Assembly: GCA_029964075.1 (NCBI GenBank)
Contig: CM057135.1
Location: 13,790,863-13,854,862 of the forward strand
DNA from: Patiria pectinifera
Taxonomy: Eukaryota > Echinodermata > Asteroidea > Valvatida > Asterinidae
Direction: 5' to 3'
Length of the DNA stretch: 64,000 bases
Shown here piece after piece: positions 22,348 through 34,423 of this stretch; the first letter of the stretch is position 1; each line of letters begins with the position of its first letter. Both the position numbers and the translations under genes were made by a program. Below the pieces are notes generated by a model. The model had not been told where the DNA came from, did no database searches, and worked only from the letters and a program-made list of their open reading frames with translations.

Positions 22348-23702
22348 ATGAGTGCTAGAGAGGTGCAAAAGCTTCAAGAAAATGTGTCAGTTGGTGAAGG
22401 GGACTTGTTCCTTAGAAGCATGGAGCGGAAGGAACATCAAACTAGGGAGAAAATGAAAGGAGAAAAGAGAAAACAAGCTGGTGGTCTGGATGGCAAGAGA
22501 AAGAAGAAGAGAATGAATGAAAAGAGAAAGAAAAAGGAAAAGGAGGCAAGTGGTTCTACTGTGACAGGAGGAAAAGCCAAGGGAGGAAAAGCCACAAAGA
22601 AAGGAAAGAAAAAGGCACCTCGGACCAAGAGTCTCGATGCTGATGGCCTTATCCGTCAAGAGGAGCAGAATCTACGTCAGAAATTGCGGCAGAGTGCCAA
22701 AGAGGCAGGAATTCACCTCGGAAAAACGTACAGGGCGCTCGCTGAGACAGACGATAAGAGCGAGGAACAGTTTTTAGACCAGGCTGTGGCTAGTGCATTG
22801 GCTCTGGATGACAAGCACAAGGGCTGTGATTCTGAAGAGGACATAGAAGAGATAGAGCAGGAGCAGGAGGCAGATGAATGGGAGGACGAGGAGGCAAGTG
22901 AATGGGAGGACCAGGAGGCAGATGAATGGGAGGACCAGGAGGCAGAAATATGGGAAGATGCTTTATCAGTCATGCCACAGTCACAGGGAGCTTCTGCAGA
23001 TGAAGAGCTGGTCAGCCAGTACACTCCAGCTGAAAAAGGAGAGGAAGGAGAAGAAGAAGAAGAATCTACAAGATCCAGACTACGACAATGATCCAGATCC
23101 ACCCTCGGCTTACCAGCAGTACTTTCCTCCAGACGTCGAGGGATGGACAAGATCGTTGTCTGATTTGCCAGTGATGCCATTCCGAAGTCATGGTACTTAC
23201 AGGGCCTACCTTCCGGCGAAAGAAAACGGCCTTGCCCTACTTCTTGAAGTTTCTTCCTTTGAGCCTGATGCTGTCCATTGTGAAATGGACAAACAAGAAA
23301 TTGGCAACACATCAGAAGATACCGACAACAATCAAGAAAATACGTGCCTGGTTCGGCATCATCTTGCTGATGGGGCTGGTAAAGGTTCCAAGCTACAAGG
23401 ACTACTGGGCTGCACACCCTGGGCTGCGCAACCACACCATCTCAACCACCATGACGGGAAACCGCTTTGATGTATTGAATCAGTTTTTGGCGTGCAATGA
23501 CCCAGATGGAGATCCCTCTCTCATCAGAGACAAGGCGCACTGCTACAACTCAAGGAAGAAGCAGCCTCTATTTTCTCTGCAGCCTGTATGGGACAAGGTA
23601 CTGAAGAGATGTCGCTCAAATTACGGGCCCCGGCAACACCTCACCATCGACGAGGCGGTGATTAAGTACCGAGGATTTAAAGCCAGTGTGCGGAAATGGT
23701 AG
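22348..23702 (+). pseudogene. piggyBac-type transposase, N-terminal half with frameshifts
   Basis: ATG 22348 starts a basic, lysine-rich region (residues about 30-95) and then an acidic region with a nine-residue repeat (ADEWEDQEA). A frameshift near 23065 leads to DPDYDNDPDPPSAYQQYFPP and a second near 23240 to the DDE_Tnp_1_7-type core: IRAWFGIILLMGLVKVPSYK, DYWAAHPGLRNHTI, MTGNRFDVLNQFLACND and LTIDEAVIKYRGF. The last carries the first catalytic aspartate. A TAG at 23700 and loss of homology remove the remaining catalytic core and the C-terminal cysteine-rich domain. It would excise and insert at TTAA sites. No TTAA-flanked TIR was recognised. Confidence 0.8.
22868..22960 (+). repeat. 27-bp in-frame tandem repeat in piggyBac remnant
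   Basis: Three to four copies of a 27-bp unit (gatgaatgggaggaccagga...) encode D/E-W-E-D-Q/E-E-A repeats. Confidence 0.85.
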
Positions 23703-24724
23703 GCATCGCCATGGAGACAGCAAAACCTTCTCTGAGAAATTATTGTAACGAGGCCGTGGCTCCCCTATGTGTTATAGGTGTTGGTTCCACTTCTCCTCAA
23801 GAAAAGGAAGGTGTGGACACAAACATGTAGATGTTGATTCCAAATTTCCAATTTATTTTGAATTTCACCCGTCAGATGAATTAAAATGACAATGAACTCT
23901 GTCTGAAGAAAAACCCTGTCGATGAAAATATTTGATTCTTAATAATGTTACATACCGTAGATTCATTAACTTAAATAAATATTAAACACAATTTGTGTTA
24001 CTGTATAAAATTATAATGACATTGGTTGTTCTGTATGCAGTCCAGTGTCCTCCCAAAACCCTTATGAAATTAGCTAGCCTAATTGATAAATGAATAGCCA
24101 TGACTACAATATAGACCCCCAGTCTTACCCTGGTGCAAAAATTCATTGGCTATATGCCGGTCCTTGGATGGGAACTACTGCATGTGAATCAGGAGTAGGC
24201 TAAAACAAATAAATGTAAACAGAAATGCCCTAACAAGTCTGACATAAATCTTTGGGACAGCACGTCAACCAATAAAGCGTGATACAGATTTGCACTGTGC
24301 GCATGTACAAACAATACTGTTATGATACATGTACATGTACTATGTCGCCACTTACATGATTCAATAGTGCATACAACACAGCGCACGTACTGTATACTAG
24401 TGCACAAGGCACGTTCTCACAACTTTGCAAAGGCTTTGACATCACCAAAAAGTTGCACGTCGAAAACCATAATGACACATTAACTACACAATTATCACGC
24501 CAACCAACATGTTCTAAGTCTCTTAAAGTAACAGCTTATGACTTGATTTAAACTTAACTTACCCCCAAAAAGGCAGTAATTGAGTAAAGAATTCAGCGTT
24601 TCTTTAGCCCTCCATCGGAAAGAAACATTGAGAATGAAAAGGGACAAACCATGTGCTCGCTCTTCCGAGTTTACCGCAACCCCCCATAATTCTCGACAAA
24701 TAATTAAAATAACCGGCATCAACA
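23703..24724. other. No gene recognised
   Basis: AT-rich, with a few ACATGTAC-type words near 24330. There are no family resemblances on either strand. Confidence 0.4.
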
Positions 24725-25090
24725 AAGTTGCAATAACGTTCGTAAAGGAGAAACGTCCCCAATTAGGTTGCAGTAACGTGCTTATCAGGTGGTATCATGT
24801 CGCAACAAGGTTGTAGAAACGTGCGTAGAGGTTGCTGTTTTGTGTCAATTAGGTCGCAAATAACGTGGCGCCAAGGTGGTAAGCATGTACAAATCACGTC
24901 CAAAAAAAGTTGTGATGTATGTTGCTTTTACGTTGTGGTAACGTCATTGTAACGTTGTGTGATAACGTTGTGGCAACGCGCACGCGAGTCGATATTTTTA
25001 CGTTGCCGCAACGTCATTTTCCTCACGTTGCAGCAACGAAAACATGACCTTCTAGCAACGTTGTCACAACGTGAATGTGTTACCTAGGTT
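24725..25090. repeat. Cluster of ACGTTG-NNN-CAACGT quasi-palindromes
   Basis: GTTGTGGTAACG, GTTGTGGCAACG, GTTGCCGCAACG, GTTGCAGCAACG and GTTGTCACAACG occur within about 150 bp (24930-25075), preceded by looser variants from 24725. The words share a GTTG...CAACG dyad. Confidence 0.7.
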
Positions 25091-28000
25091 ACCAAGTAAC
25101 GGCTTCAATACGGCTATTACGGCCACGGGATATATATAACTGATTGAAGTTGGAACACTAGTAGGGCCTTTCCAATCCCAGATCATAATTTTTTTTGTTT
25201 TGTTCTAAAATAAATTATTTTCATATCTACATCGAAGCCATTGTTGTTATTTTAATGTTCCTGTATTTGTGTTTTGTTTTTACCCTTTTGTATCAACAGT
25301 GAACCAGTCCGGTACCAGTTCCGTTCCTCTAGTTTCCTGCTTTCGTTTAACAAACCTTAAACTGTACAGAAAAGTCAAAACTGTTTGTTAATTAATTGTT
25401 TTTCTTTAACCCGATATTATCTGATGTACGATGTCTCAAAGCCTGAGAACGTTTTAAGGGCATTTATAATTTCTCTAGATCGAACAAAGTGTAGATAAAA
25501 AATATACCTTTAACAACAAATGATATAATAAAAAAAATAACCGCGCGCCAATATTTTCTGCGGAACTAGCCAATCACAACGCACGTAAGAAGTGCAACTT
25601 GACTAGCGATTAGCGAAGTACAGTACGCATGCGCCGGGTCCATATGATAAAGCACGACACCATTTGTGCACGTGCTTTCAACTTACCGTGTACTGACTGC
25701 CGTGCCGGTCGTTGTACGCATGCCTAGCCGAGTAAGCCGACCACGCTGCGCGCGCTGCATGCATGCTACAACCAGCCCTGCACTCAGTCTGGGCCACTTG
25801 GGCTGAGGTGACGGCCGGATGGACTCACTGAAGAATACTTTGACGTTGTCGTGCCAGCTCTCCTTCGTCAGACTGGTTTGATAGGTAGCGTGCCGCCTCG
25901 ATGGTGTCCAGTCCCCGCAGTAGTGGACCACAGCTCAAGTTATCCTCAGTGGAATATCGCCGATGGAATCCTCGGTGGAATTCCACGGTGGAAGGTGGAA
26001 GGGGTTTGTGGAATGGGATTGCGGAAGGGGAGTAGGGAGGGGTGATCCCTGAGATTTGTAATCCTCTCAGGCCCCTATTTCTACCCTGGGACTTTGGCCC
26101 TGACATTAGATGATTATAAGTCTAATTAGCAATAATTCGAGCCAGTGGAATGAGTGGAATCGGAGTCAGGAATCACAAACAATGGTCAAGCCTTTAATCA
26201 ATCCTTATCATCATCCTTATTTGTCTAGTATTACTTAAACCCCCAATTACTTGTTCCAATCATTAAGTTATCGCTTTTATACCCCTGAGTTCACCCGGTA
26301 GCCTATAGCCCCAATACAATTTCACTCTGCCATAAAATAGTGCCTAAGTCCAACTGACCAATCAGCAATCAGGATCTGCCAATATGCAAAGTGTGGGTGA
26401 CTCGATGTAATACAGTCATTATACAGACAGTGGTTGCATTGAATTTATTACCTACACTTCGTGCTCCGTCACAATACACAGCGGGGAGCTCTTGGAAGTT
26501 TTAGGAAGTTCGCCGACTTTGTCATCGATGTCTTTAAACTCTTTATTAATCACCTTACGTTTCTTTCATTTCATAAACTCAGGTGCTGTATATAATAGAC
26601 ATTGAATTTGCAATTCCTCTTTTTTATAGACAAATCGATCTTTTGCAAATCGGTATACCTGAACAGAAAGCATTATAAAACACAATAGGGTGTTTAGAAA
26701 CGAAAACACTTACTTCCGGGTTGGCGTTATAAATGAAAACACTTACTTCCGGGCTTTTTTTTTGGGGGGGGGGGGGGGGGGAGGGCTTTTACGGGTACCC
26801 GGTCACCCGACCTTGACTGGGAAAGGGTACCCGGTTCCAGTCAAAACCGTAAACAAACAGGACTACAGCTTTATGGTAAATTGTATTGGGGGGAAACATT
26901 AGTCATTCGAGAAATGCACCGTTGAAAGATATACATCATTTTTTTCATAGACCTTAGTTTCATAGTTCCTTGCTTTGATCTTTAAGGAACATTTGCACAT
27001 GTATATGTGTATACATGTACCGGTACACTTCATGTAGGCTGCTTTCCGAAGTCACTTCACATGCACGACTGCACGATGCTCAGTAGTAATTATATAACAT
27101 TATATAACACAGTCGGCGAAGGTCAACAATCAATGCCCATGTGCAGCTGTTGGTGTTCTGGGAAAACTGCAAGGAGCCATGAGAGCTGGTCCTAGCCGAG
27201 TAGCACATATCTATGAATAGGTCATTCGAGCTCTCATACCAGTTTGTGTTTTTCTACGTTTATTCGAATAACTAGTTATAGTTTATGAATCTAGATGTAT
27301 GCCCTCGACTCATACCAGTTTGTATTTTTCTAGGTTGTGTCTTTGTGTGTCTCACTTTGTCCATTTTGTCCTTTGTCACTGTCTCTGTTTTTCTTGGTCA
27401 TGTCCACTTGTCTGTCGATAGGTTAGGGTATAAAAGCATGACGCTTCACCTTATACCTAAATCTTGTCGTAGATTTGTTCTAGTATTGATCCATGTACAA
27501 CATTATACACAATTACATAACTCCTTGCATTTTGCTCTGTATAATATGTTTACACGGCATTGTAACATTTTATTGTGTGGAAATGGCAACATTGAAATAA
27601 ATGTTTCTACTACTATGTCAGGTATACATGTACTTCATCCACCAGGTCATCAAGAGTGCTTTGAGCTGATAGTGGTTATGGACTGGTTACCTATAGCTTG
27701 ATTCCCATTCAGCACATTTTCCACACAAGTTGGGGAAAGGCGAGCCGCATAAGGAGTCAGAAGATTGTGGATCATTCCGGAGTACTTCAATTTTTTCTGA
27801 AGAATGAAAAAGGTATGTTTGTGTATCTGAATCAACCAACTGCCATTTCGTGCAAATTTAGCGACTAAAGCATAAGTTGTTGCACATTTTGAATTGAAAC
27901 AAAGAGGAAGAACATGTTGAAGTGAATTCTTTCACACTCGACAAAATTGTCAAATTGTGGCTATATGATGTAAATTGGCAAATATATTTCAGCATTCCTC

Positions 28001-28230
28001 CAGCATTTCAGACTGTCCATTTGTTCTTAGCTTGACCAATATTAATCGAGTTATCGTGTGTTAACTCTCCACTATACTTTTGCCATATAATTGTTCGATG
28101 CATTTTTTATGTCTTATTGTCTGTTTGCAATATCCTTGTTTTCGTTCTGAGGATTTCATTTTTTTATCAATAGGTTCAAGAACACAATCTACCGGTAATC
28201 GAATGCACTTGTAGATGATCAAAGTGGAAG
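25091..28230. other. Long non-coding stretch with simple repeats
   Basis: Contents noted: GGAAT/GGAAG-rich purine run (25950-26035); duplicated segment with ACTTACTTCCGGG (26700-26752); poly-G tract of about 18 (26765-26781); paired GGGTACCCGG words (26794-26833). Minus-strand frames at 25683-26106 show no recognisable domain. No gene is supported. Confidence 0.4.
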
Positions 28231-28293
28231 ACATCGACAGGCCTTACAGTTGTCCGGTAAAATTTACCTGACAACTGTAAGTCCTGTCGATGT
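28231..28293. repeat. 63-bp near-perfect hairpin
   Basis: Arms of 31 bases (28231-28261 and 28263-28293) pair at 29 positions around a single central base. The left arm begins ACATCGACAGGCCTTACAGT. It may be a minimal foldback element or a structured RNA precursor. Confidence 0.85.
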
Positions 28294-29231
28294 AATTTAA
28301 TGGCCTTTCCCCATCAGATAAAAAATGATGCTTAATATTTCATTAAAAGAATAAAGAAAATCATCTTTGTCTTGAACATGTGCAAGAAAGCATCACTCAT
28401 AAAAGGACACGAATTTACGTGTGTTCTCTTTGTTCAATTTCATGACAATAAAATGTGTGGGTTTTTGTGCATTTCTTCCCATTATTTAGTAGAGCGGATC
28501 ATTTGTTTCAATGGATGTGAGATCGGGCAGGAAAGCTCTGAATTACAAAAATTCCATATTTGATTTGCATTTTCCAGCGAGTGTCATGGATGGATGGATG
28601 TCAAGGCACGGTGGCACACATTGTGCGGAACTGATTGCTCCATCGCTCGCCATACTTGAACGCATTGCGTATAATATTTGAACACGCGAATAATTAAGCA
28701 ATTAATCCATTTTTAAATACCATTGCTCAGTCTTGAGTGATCAGTGTGTATTTAGTGTTCAGTAATGGAAGACTTTGAATTTCATATGGAAAATAACAGC
28801 TTCAGTAATTAGCTCTGTAGATCTTAAAATTATGTTATACATTCCACAAGTGAGGAACTATATCATGTACATCATAATAATCAAAATATGCACAACTGTC
28901 ATTTTTTGTTTTAAAATTGTGCAGTAGACCCTTATGCCTCAGCTATGTTGTAGTTATAAATGGAACATAATTTTGCCAAATCAATGTAAATAGTTGGTAA
29001 AGACAAACACGTATAAGGCATGAATTGTTGCCTGAGTTGATTTCTTTCTTTAAAATGTTGTACTCACTTTGTAAAACAAAAACTACCGGCACTTGTCCTT
29101 TCAATTCTGAAGCAATTACGTGCATCTGTACAAAATCACAAAACTACTAACTTAACTTTCAGGCAGTTTTAAGTAGAATGGCCACATTTAAGTGGATATC
29201 ATCATTCTGTTTAACAAGTGAAACATCAAGG
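28294..29231. other. No gene recognised
   Basis: AT-rich sequence up to the gypsy target site. Only short frames are present. Confidence 0.4.
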
Positions 29232-29235
29232 ATAC

Positions 29236-29871
29236 TGTGGCGCAATAGCAGTTTGATGGTAGCCAGGGGCTATCGTAGCCGTAGAATAGACAATGACCTA
29301 GACGTCAGCCAGGGCTGATGCGCGTAATGCGCCGCAGCGCCAGTCTAATTGCCGCGTGGGCATATAAGCGCGTGGGCGCGCTCAGCCGGGCATTTCCTCG
29401 GCAGTTCCGTTCCAGAGAGGTTTCCTGTGAGACACGTGTGACCAGTAGTGCATCACAGTTGCTGAGCGTGTTCATTCTCAGTCCCTCGCCTGTCCACGGG
29501 AAGAAGTAGCGAGGCCTTAGTGGTGAGTGGACGTTAAATAAGTGGGGAAGATTATTTTATAACCTGTACAGGGAACTCGCACCTGTTGGGAAACAGTAGC
29601 GCAGTAAACTGTTGGGCCTGAGTAGATTATAATAAAGGAATGTCCCGTGTTTCATTGAGAGGTGCCCCGTTTTCCTTCCCCTGCCCTGTTCCCGTGTGTG
29701 CTGGCGCGAGTGCTGCAGGCGTAAGACGCACCCGCAAACAAAGTTGTTCCCCTGCTGCGCCTGGCGGAAGACTGCCCAAAAACTTGCCTGCTCCATTGGC
29801 TTTTTCAGACTTGACCGTTCGCTGACCTTGGCCGAGGAAGAGTCGGGGTTGCTGTCGGCAAGACCGCCACA
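29236..29871 (+). repeat. 5' LTR of the gypsy element
   Basis: It runs from TGTGGCGCAATAG to ACCGCCACA, 636 bp. A TATAAG box is at 29363-29368 and an AATAAA signal at 29631-29636, consistent with U3 and R functions. From 29484 onward it matches 50402-51171. Confidence 0.75.
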
Positions 29872-29873
29872 AC

Positions 29874-29890
29874 TGGTGTCTGAAGTGGGA
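29874..29890 (+). other. Primer-binding site of the gypsy element
   Basis: TGGTGTCTGAAGTGGGA follows the LTR by two bases. It resembles leucine-tRNA-type primer sites used by many invertebrate gypsy elements; the tRNA is inferred. Confidence 0.65.
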
Positions 29891-30072
29891 TAGGTGTCGT
29901 ACGTAGAACAATTAGTATTTAGCTATGGATCAGCACTGGGTGGAAGGAAGGAAGGGGACTGCTGCTGATGGATGACGGGGTGGTAGGTGCTGGAGGAGAA
30001 TCCACGGACTTTCAGAGTTACAGGGAGGAGACAACTCGGTTGGCAGATTTGGTATTACAGCTACAGGCGTAG

Positions 30073-30960
30073 GTGCGTGAGCTGAGAGTTGCCGGAGTTC
30101 AGGGACATAGGCGGCAGAACTGGACTGTACCAGAATTTCAGGATACGCCGAACACTTCGATGTTTACTCATTTCGGCGGACGAGAGGAACATTCGCCGTT
30201 CAATCCATTTATTTCAAAACCAACATGCAAGCCTCGGACTAAATTCAGCAGGACACCAGTTGCACTAGCAAACACTCCGGTGACAACGATATCAACAATT
30301 GAGGGTACACACAGCGCCGAGTCCAGCGACTGCCCGCCGGCTACGGTTAAGGAGGAAAAATACGTATTTACCGTCATCAGTGCAGGTCAACCAGCTGAAG
30401 GTGCCGGAGGTGAAGACGAAGCGCGCCGAACATCACACCCTACCGGGTGGCGTAATTTCCTGCAACACTTCGAGGCGTGTAGACTGGCGAACGATTGGTC
30501 AGATGGACATGCGAAGATTTTTCTGGTTGTTCAAGGAATTGCAATCAAGGTGCTGGGGAGTCAACAGGCTGGAGGGGAAGATGTGAGTAGCAGTCAACTC
30601 GTGCGCCTTCTAGAGGAGCTTTTCTTCGGGTCAGGCCAGCTGGTAGAGAATCACTTGATGGAATTGCGCCACGGGCGGCAAGGTGCAAAAGAGACGCTTC
30701 AGGAACTAGGGAAGGCAATTCAAGAACTGTCGGGACTAGCTTACCCTGAGCTGACAGACAAAGGAAGCGACAGATTGGCGAGAGGACATTTTTCTGACGC
30801 CGTAGAGGATCAAGCGACCCGCGAGGGAATCTTTCGCGCAAGGCTTAGAAACGAGTGTGAGCCTTTGTGGCCGAAGATTCAAGCAGATATCTTCGAGAAG
30901 CAGAAGGGCATGGAAGAGGCCATTTCAGAAAACTGGAAGGAGATGAATGCGGTGATGTAG
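30073..30960 (+). pseudogene. Gypsy gag (capsid) fused to shortened pol
   Basis: This 295-codon open frame begins with a polar N-terminus and continues with the capsid: WRNFLQHFEACRLANDWSDG, AIKVLGSQQAGG, LVENHLMELRHGRQGAKETL and IQELSGLAYPEL. It ends in a helical Glu/Lys-rich stretch (FEKQKGMEEAISENWKEMN) where a zinc knuckle would be expected. The start codon is not certain; the frame is open upstream of 30073 only to the preceding TAG. Right after its stop the sequence continues as the end of reverse transcriptase, so knuckle, protease and most of RT are deleted. The same family occurs inverted at 3.2-4.0 kb. Confidence 0.75.
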
Positions 30961-32767
30961 CAGATAGCGAGGGGTGGGAATGGGCTTACGAAACAAGGGC
31001 GGGGTTGAAATTGAAACCAAAAAAGTGCAACCTATTCAAGAGGAGCGTGCTATATCTTGGGCATGTGGTGTCAGGTGATGGCGTAGCAACCCAAAGAAAG
31101 TTCAAGCCGTGCGGGAATGGCCTACGCCGAAGAACGTTACTGAGGCCCAGAGCTTCCATGGGCTGGCCGGCTAATATAGACGGTTTGTCAGATCGTTCTC
31201 TGATGTTGCACGACCTAATCAAGAGGGGCAAAAGTTTGAGTGGGGCGAGGAGTGTGAAGTCGCCTTCCAAGAGTTGAAGCTAAAGTTACAGGAGGCGCCC
31301 TAGGCCTTGCCCAAAGTGCGGACGAGAGGGGGAAGAAGTGACATAAGTCACCTCCCCAGTCAACAAGCGTGTCGGTGAAAAGACAGAGACAGAGAGGAAT
31401 GAATCGCCTACTGTAGGGATTGTTGAACTAGGAACGGCAGATGCGCGCATTTCTATGAGAAAAGCGCAGAAGGTCGATTCAACCATGAGTTGAGTTATCA
31501 TGGCGAGGACAGGCGTAATTCCAAGACCAGAGTGGTCCTCAATGACAACCACTGCACCTGCCGTGAGGAAATATGGTTATTGTGGGACCAGCTGCAGATA
31601 AAGGAGGAACTTCATTGCAAAAGATGGGAGTCGGATGATGGCTGACAGGTGCAGTACCAGATTCTCGTGCCCAAACCACATCGGAAGGAGGTAGTAGAGG
31701 AACTACACGGCGGGCCTACAGGAGGACATCTAGGTCAGACAAAAACATCGGCGAAGGTTCGTCATAGGTTCTTTTGGTATAGGATAGGCGCAGACGTGAG
31801 GTCGCACGTCACACAGTGTGATGTATGCGCCTCCAAGAAGTCACCTGCAAAGGCACGGAGAGCTCCACTTCAGCAGTATTCTGTGGGTTAGCCTATGCAG
31901 CGAGTAGCATTGGATATACTAGGCCCCCTACCAGATATAAACCAATGAAACAAGTACGTTGTTGTAGGAGACTATTTCAGCAAGTGGGTCGAGGTGTACC
32001 CAATTCCCGACGAAAGAGCAGGGACGGTTGCTAGGACATTTGTCTCGAAGTTCGTCTGCAAGTTTGGTGTTCCCGTCGAATTGCATTCGGATAAAGGGCG
32101 CAATATCAAGTCCCGAGTGTTCGCTGAGATGTGTAACACTCTGGGAATCTGACGGAATGATAGAAAGGTTTAACCGGACCTTGATAGGAATGGTTTCTGT
32201 GGTGATTGACCCTCACAAGCGACAGCGAGACTGGGACGAGAAGTTAGCTTTTGCAACGTTCGCCTACAGAGCAACACTGCAAAATCGACCAGAAAGTCGC
32301 CTAATATGCTAATGTTGGGCAGAGAAGTGTTCCTGCCGCTAGACCTCACTATTCGAGTGGGTACTGAGAACAGTGAAGTGAATAAAACTGAAAAAAAAAT
32401 ACGCTCTTCGCCTGAGGGGAGTAATGCGGTCGGCCCATAAGCGGGCAAGAGAGCACCTGAAAGCATGTTCAAGAAGACAAAAGAGGATATACGATAAGAA
32501 GACGATGACAACTTATCGCCGCTGCTGCAAATGGCGCTGGAGGGACCTTACATGATTTTTTACAAGTCGTCAGATGTCACCTATCGGATACAGCGGAAGC
32601 CGAGGGGCAAGAAGAAAATCGTGCATTTCGATCGGCTTAAACCCTACGCGGGTGAGACGCTAGAGATGTGGATTGCCAAGAAGACACCTGTGACGCAAAG
32701 TCCAACACGGACGAGACAAGAAGAGGGAGCTTCACCGGAGGAACCGCAGCTAGGTGCGGCTGAATAG
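30961..32767 (+). pseudogene. Gypsy pol remnant: RT tail, integrase and C-terminus
   Basis: At 30990-31090 the frame reads AGLKLKPKKCNLFKRSVLYL and GHVVSGDG, the RT thumb/connection. The following RT/RNase H linker is split among frames. Integrase zinc domain: HRKEVVEELHGGPTGGHLGQ and VTQCDVCASKK (31680-31850). The core aspartates are in ALDILGPLP (about 31910) and LHSDKGRN (about 32085) in frames other than the zinc domain, and the glutamate is in MIERFNRTLIGM (about 32165). The C-terminal GPY-type block is LEGPYMIFYKSSDVTYRIQR (32534). Most of RT and all of protease and RNase H catalytic regions are missing. Inactive. Confidence 0.8.
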
Positions 32768-32878
32768 TTAGTTGATGAGCGAGATAATGATGGCTCAATG
32801 GTGTCAACCGAAGTGGAAGTGCCAGTAACACCTGTGGAGGAGTCCAGTGGAAATACAGAGATCCGTAGTTGTGCTGAC

Positions 32879-32998
32879 GGTGACTGCTCTATGACACCCC
32901 TATGTTCCGACAACCTAGATTGTGTTACTCCCGGTTAGGGTTAGGAATAGGAATATGTGCAGTCGGAACATAGGGTGTCGGAACATAGAGGTGTAACC
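32879..32998 (-). mobile_element. MITE B: second copy of the hexamer-bearing TIR element
   Basis: It is the reverse complement of MITE A with the same ends, flanked by an exact 8-bp target duplication GTGCTGAC (32871-32878 and 32999-33006). It holds only two CTAACC units (GGTTAGGGTTAG on the plus strand) and 11 extra bases near its 3' terminus compared with MITE A, giving 120 bp. Confidence 0.9.
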
Positions 32999-33209
32999 GT
33001 GCTGACAGGGCACTGACTACGGAGCAGGGCTCACATGGCGTAGTTCCGCCAGCGCAAGCAGCTGCATCACATCGATATCTGTAGCTAAATATCTGTAGCT
33101 GCATCGGCTGCGATATCTGTAGCTAAAGAAACAGGGAGCACCTATTTACCAATCCAAGGGCAGAAAAATAACAAGTTAATCTGAAAAAAAGAGGTTGATG
33201 TGTAACCCA

Positions 33210-33702
33210 TGTGTTGTGTTGGCAGGTAGATGATAGGGAAGGACGGTGTGGACAAACAGGCTCGAAAGGAGGATCTGATCAAGTGCAGGAGGTGTGGCGA
33301 GACGTTTCTGCACCAGCGCAGTCTAATCCGACACCTGGCCGTCGAAAACTGGGCCGAAAATCAACTTCCGATGCTGAAGGTGCGCCAAAAAAATAACACG
33401 ATCGACAACCTACGGTACCACCACCGGGACTGCCACCCAGACAAGAAGAAGAGGTAGCAGACATCCAAGGAGAAAACCTGCGAGGAGATAGAGAAGTCTT
33501 TGCGAGCGTCTTTGCGAGACAGGTGGGAACCGGCACAAGAGGAGCCCGACTCCACCTTAGATCTCGAAGGATAAACAACCCAAGGACAAACGACCTAAGG
33601 AGGTGAAGCAACCTAAGAAGGAGACGGACGCCTGCAGGAAGGCGAATAAGAAACCAGAGGGTCAGACACGAGGGTCGTCACTTTGGAGCAGCGGGCTGTA
33701 AG
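33210..33702 (+). pseudogene. Post-pol ORF of the gypsy element: C2H2-like finger and lysine-rich tail
   Basis: The frame 33230-33457 gives KCRRCGETFLHQRSLIRHLA, a C-x2-C...H half finger, with a possible partner cysteine/histidines further on (YHHRDCHPDKKKR). In another frame (about 33560-33702) a Lys/Pro repeat follows (KDKQPKDKRPKEVKQPKKE) ending at a TAA. It lies between integrase and the jockey insertion, the place where some gypsy elements carry an extra gene. I do not recognise it as an envelope: no membrane segment or signal peptide is seen. It may be an accessory nucleic-acid-binding protein; function unknown. Confidence 0.5.
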
Positions 33703-34423
33703 GGAAAGACACATACCCACTAAGATGACAAGTTCCAACAGCAGCCTTCCTTGGTTCAGGCAGTCCCACAAACGCATCATGAGACATAAGCGTAAAGCCA
33801 ACGATAAAGCCAGAAGCACGGGTGCTACCTCTGACTGGGAAATCTTCAGACAGCTGCGTCGCCTCTTAGACCGTACTTTAAGAAAATCTCGTAGTGAACA
33901 TCTGCTGGATTTGGGTGATAACTTGACATCAAACAACACTAAGTCCTTTTGGAGATACATTTACAGTCCCAGGCAAGGCTCAACTGGTGTTTCAACACTC
34001 AACACTACTAATGGTATTGCTACAACACCCTTTGACAAAGAAAATGTCTTAAACAGCCATTTTCAATCTTTTTTTACTAAGGAAAACTGTGAAAACATGC
34101 CAAATCTTGACAGCCCGAAGTTTCAACAAATGTCTTCTATTATTATCACAACTGCAGGCATCAAAAAGATGTTGAGAGAGTTAAAATCACAGAAAGCACC
34201 AGACCCCAATGGCATCTTTCCAACGATCCTGAAGGAATGTGCTGACAGTGTTGCTCCACTCTTACAACACATTTTCCAGAAGTCCATTGATACCGGGGAA
34301 TTACAAGACGACTGGCTCAGGGCTAACGTCTCACCTATCTTCAAAAAAGGAAACCGTTTCAGATCCAACAAATAACAGGCCAATCTCACTGACATCCATC
34401 CTTTGCAAATTGCTCGAACATAT
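33703..34423 (+). pseudogene. Jockey-type RT, left half
   Basis: It begins in the linker between endonuclease and RT (HIPTKMTSSNSSLPWFRQSH, SFWRYIYSPRQG). It then has the RT fingers: LRELKSQKAPDPNGIFPTIL and LQDDWLRANVSPIFKKGNR. A one-base frameshift near 34360 leads into DPTNNRPISLTSILCKLLEH. It is cut there by the TIR element. The element would use target-primed reverse transcription if complete. Confidence 0.85.

Noticed and set aside
22387..23435. Minus-strand frames across the piggyBac remnant
   Set aside because: They are shadows of the acidic and lysine-rich plus-strand coding sequence (Ser-rich antisense).
25683..26106. Minus-strand coding region
   Set aside because: No conserved motif was recognised, and the region is a purine-rich repeat on the plus strand.
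27285..27701. 138-codon open frame with hydrophobic start
   Set aside because: No family resemblance, no splice context and ordinary base composition for this AT-rich non-coding region.
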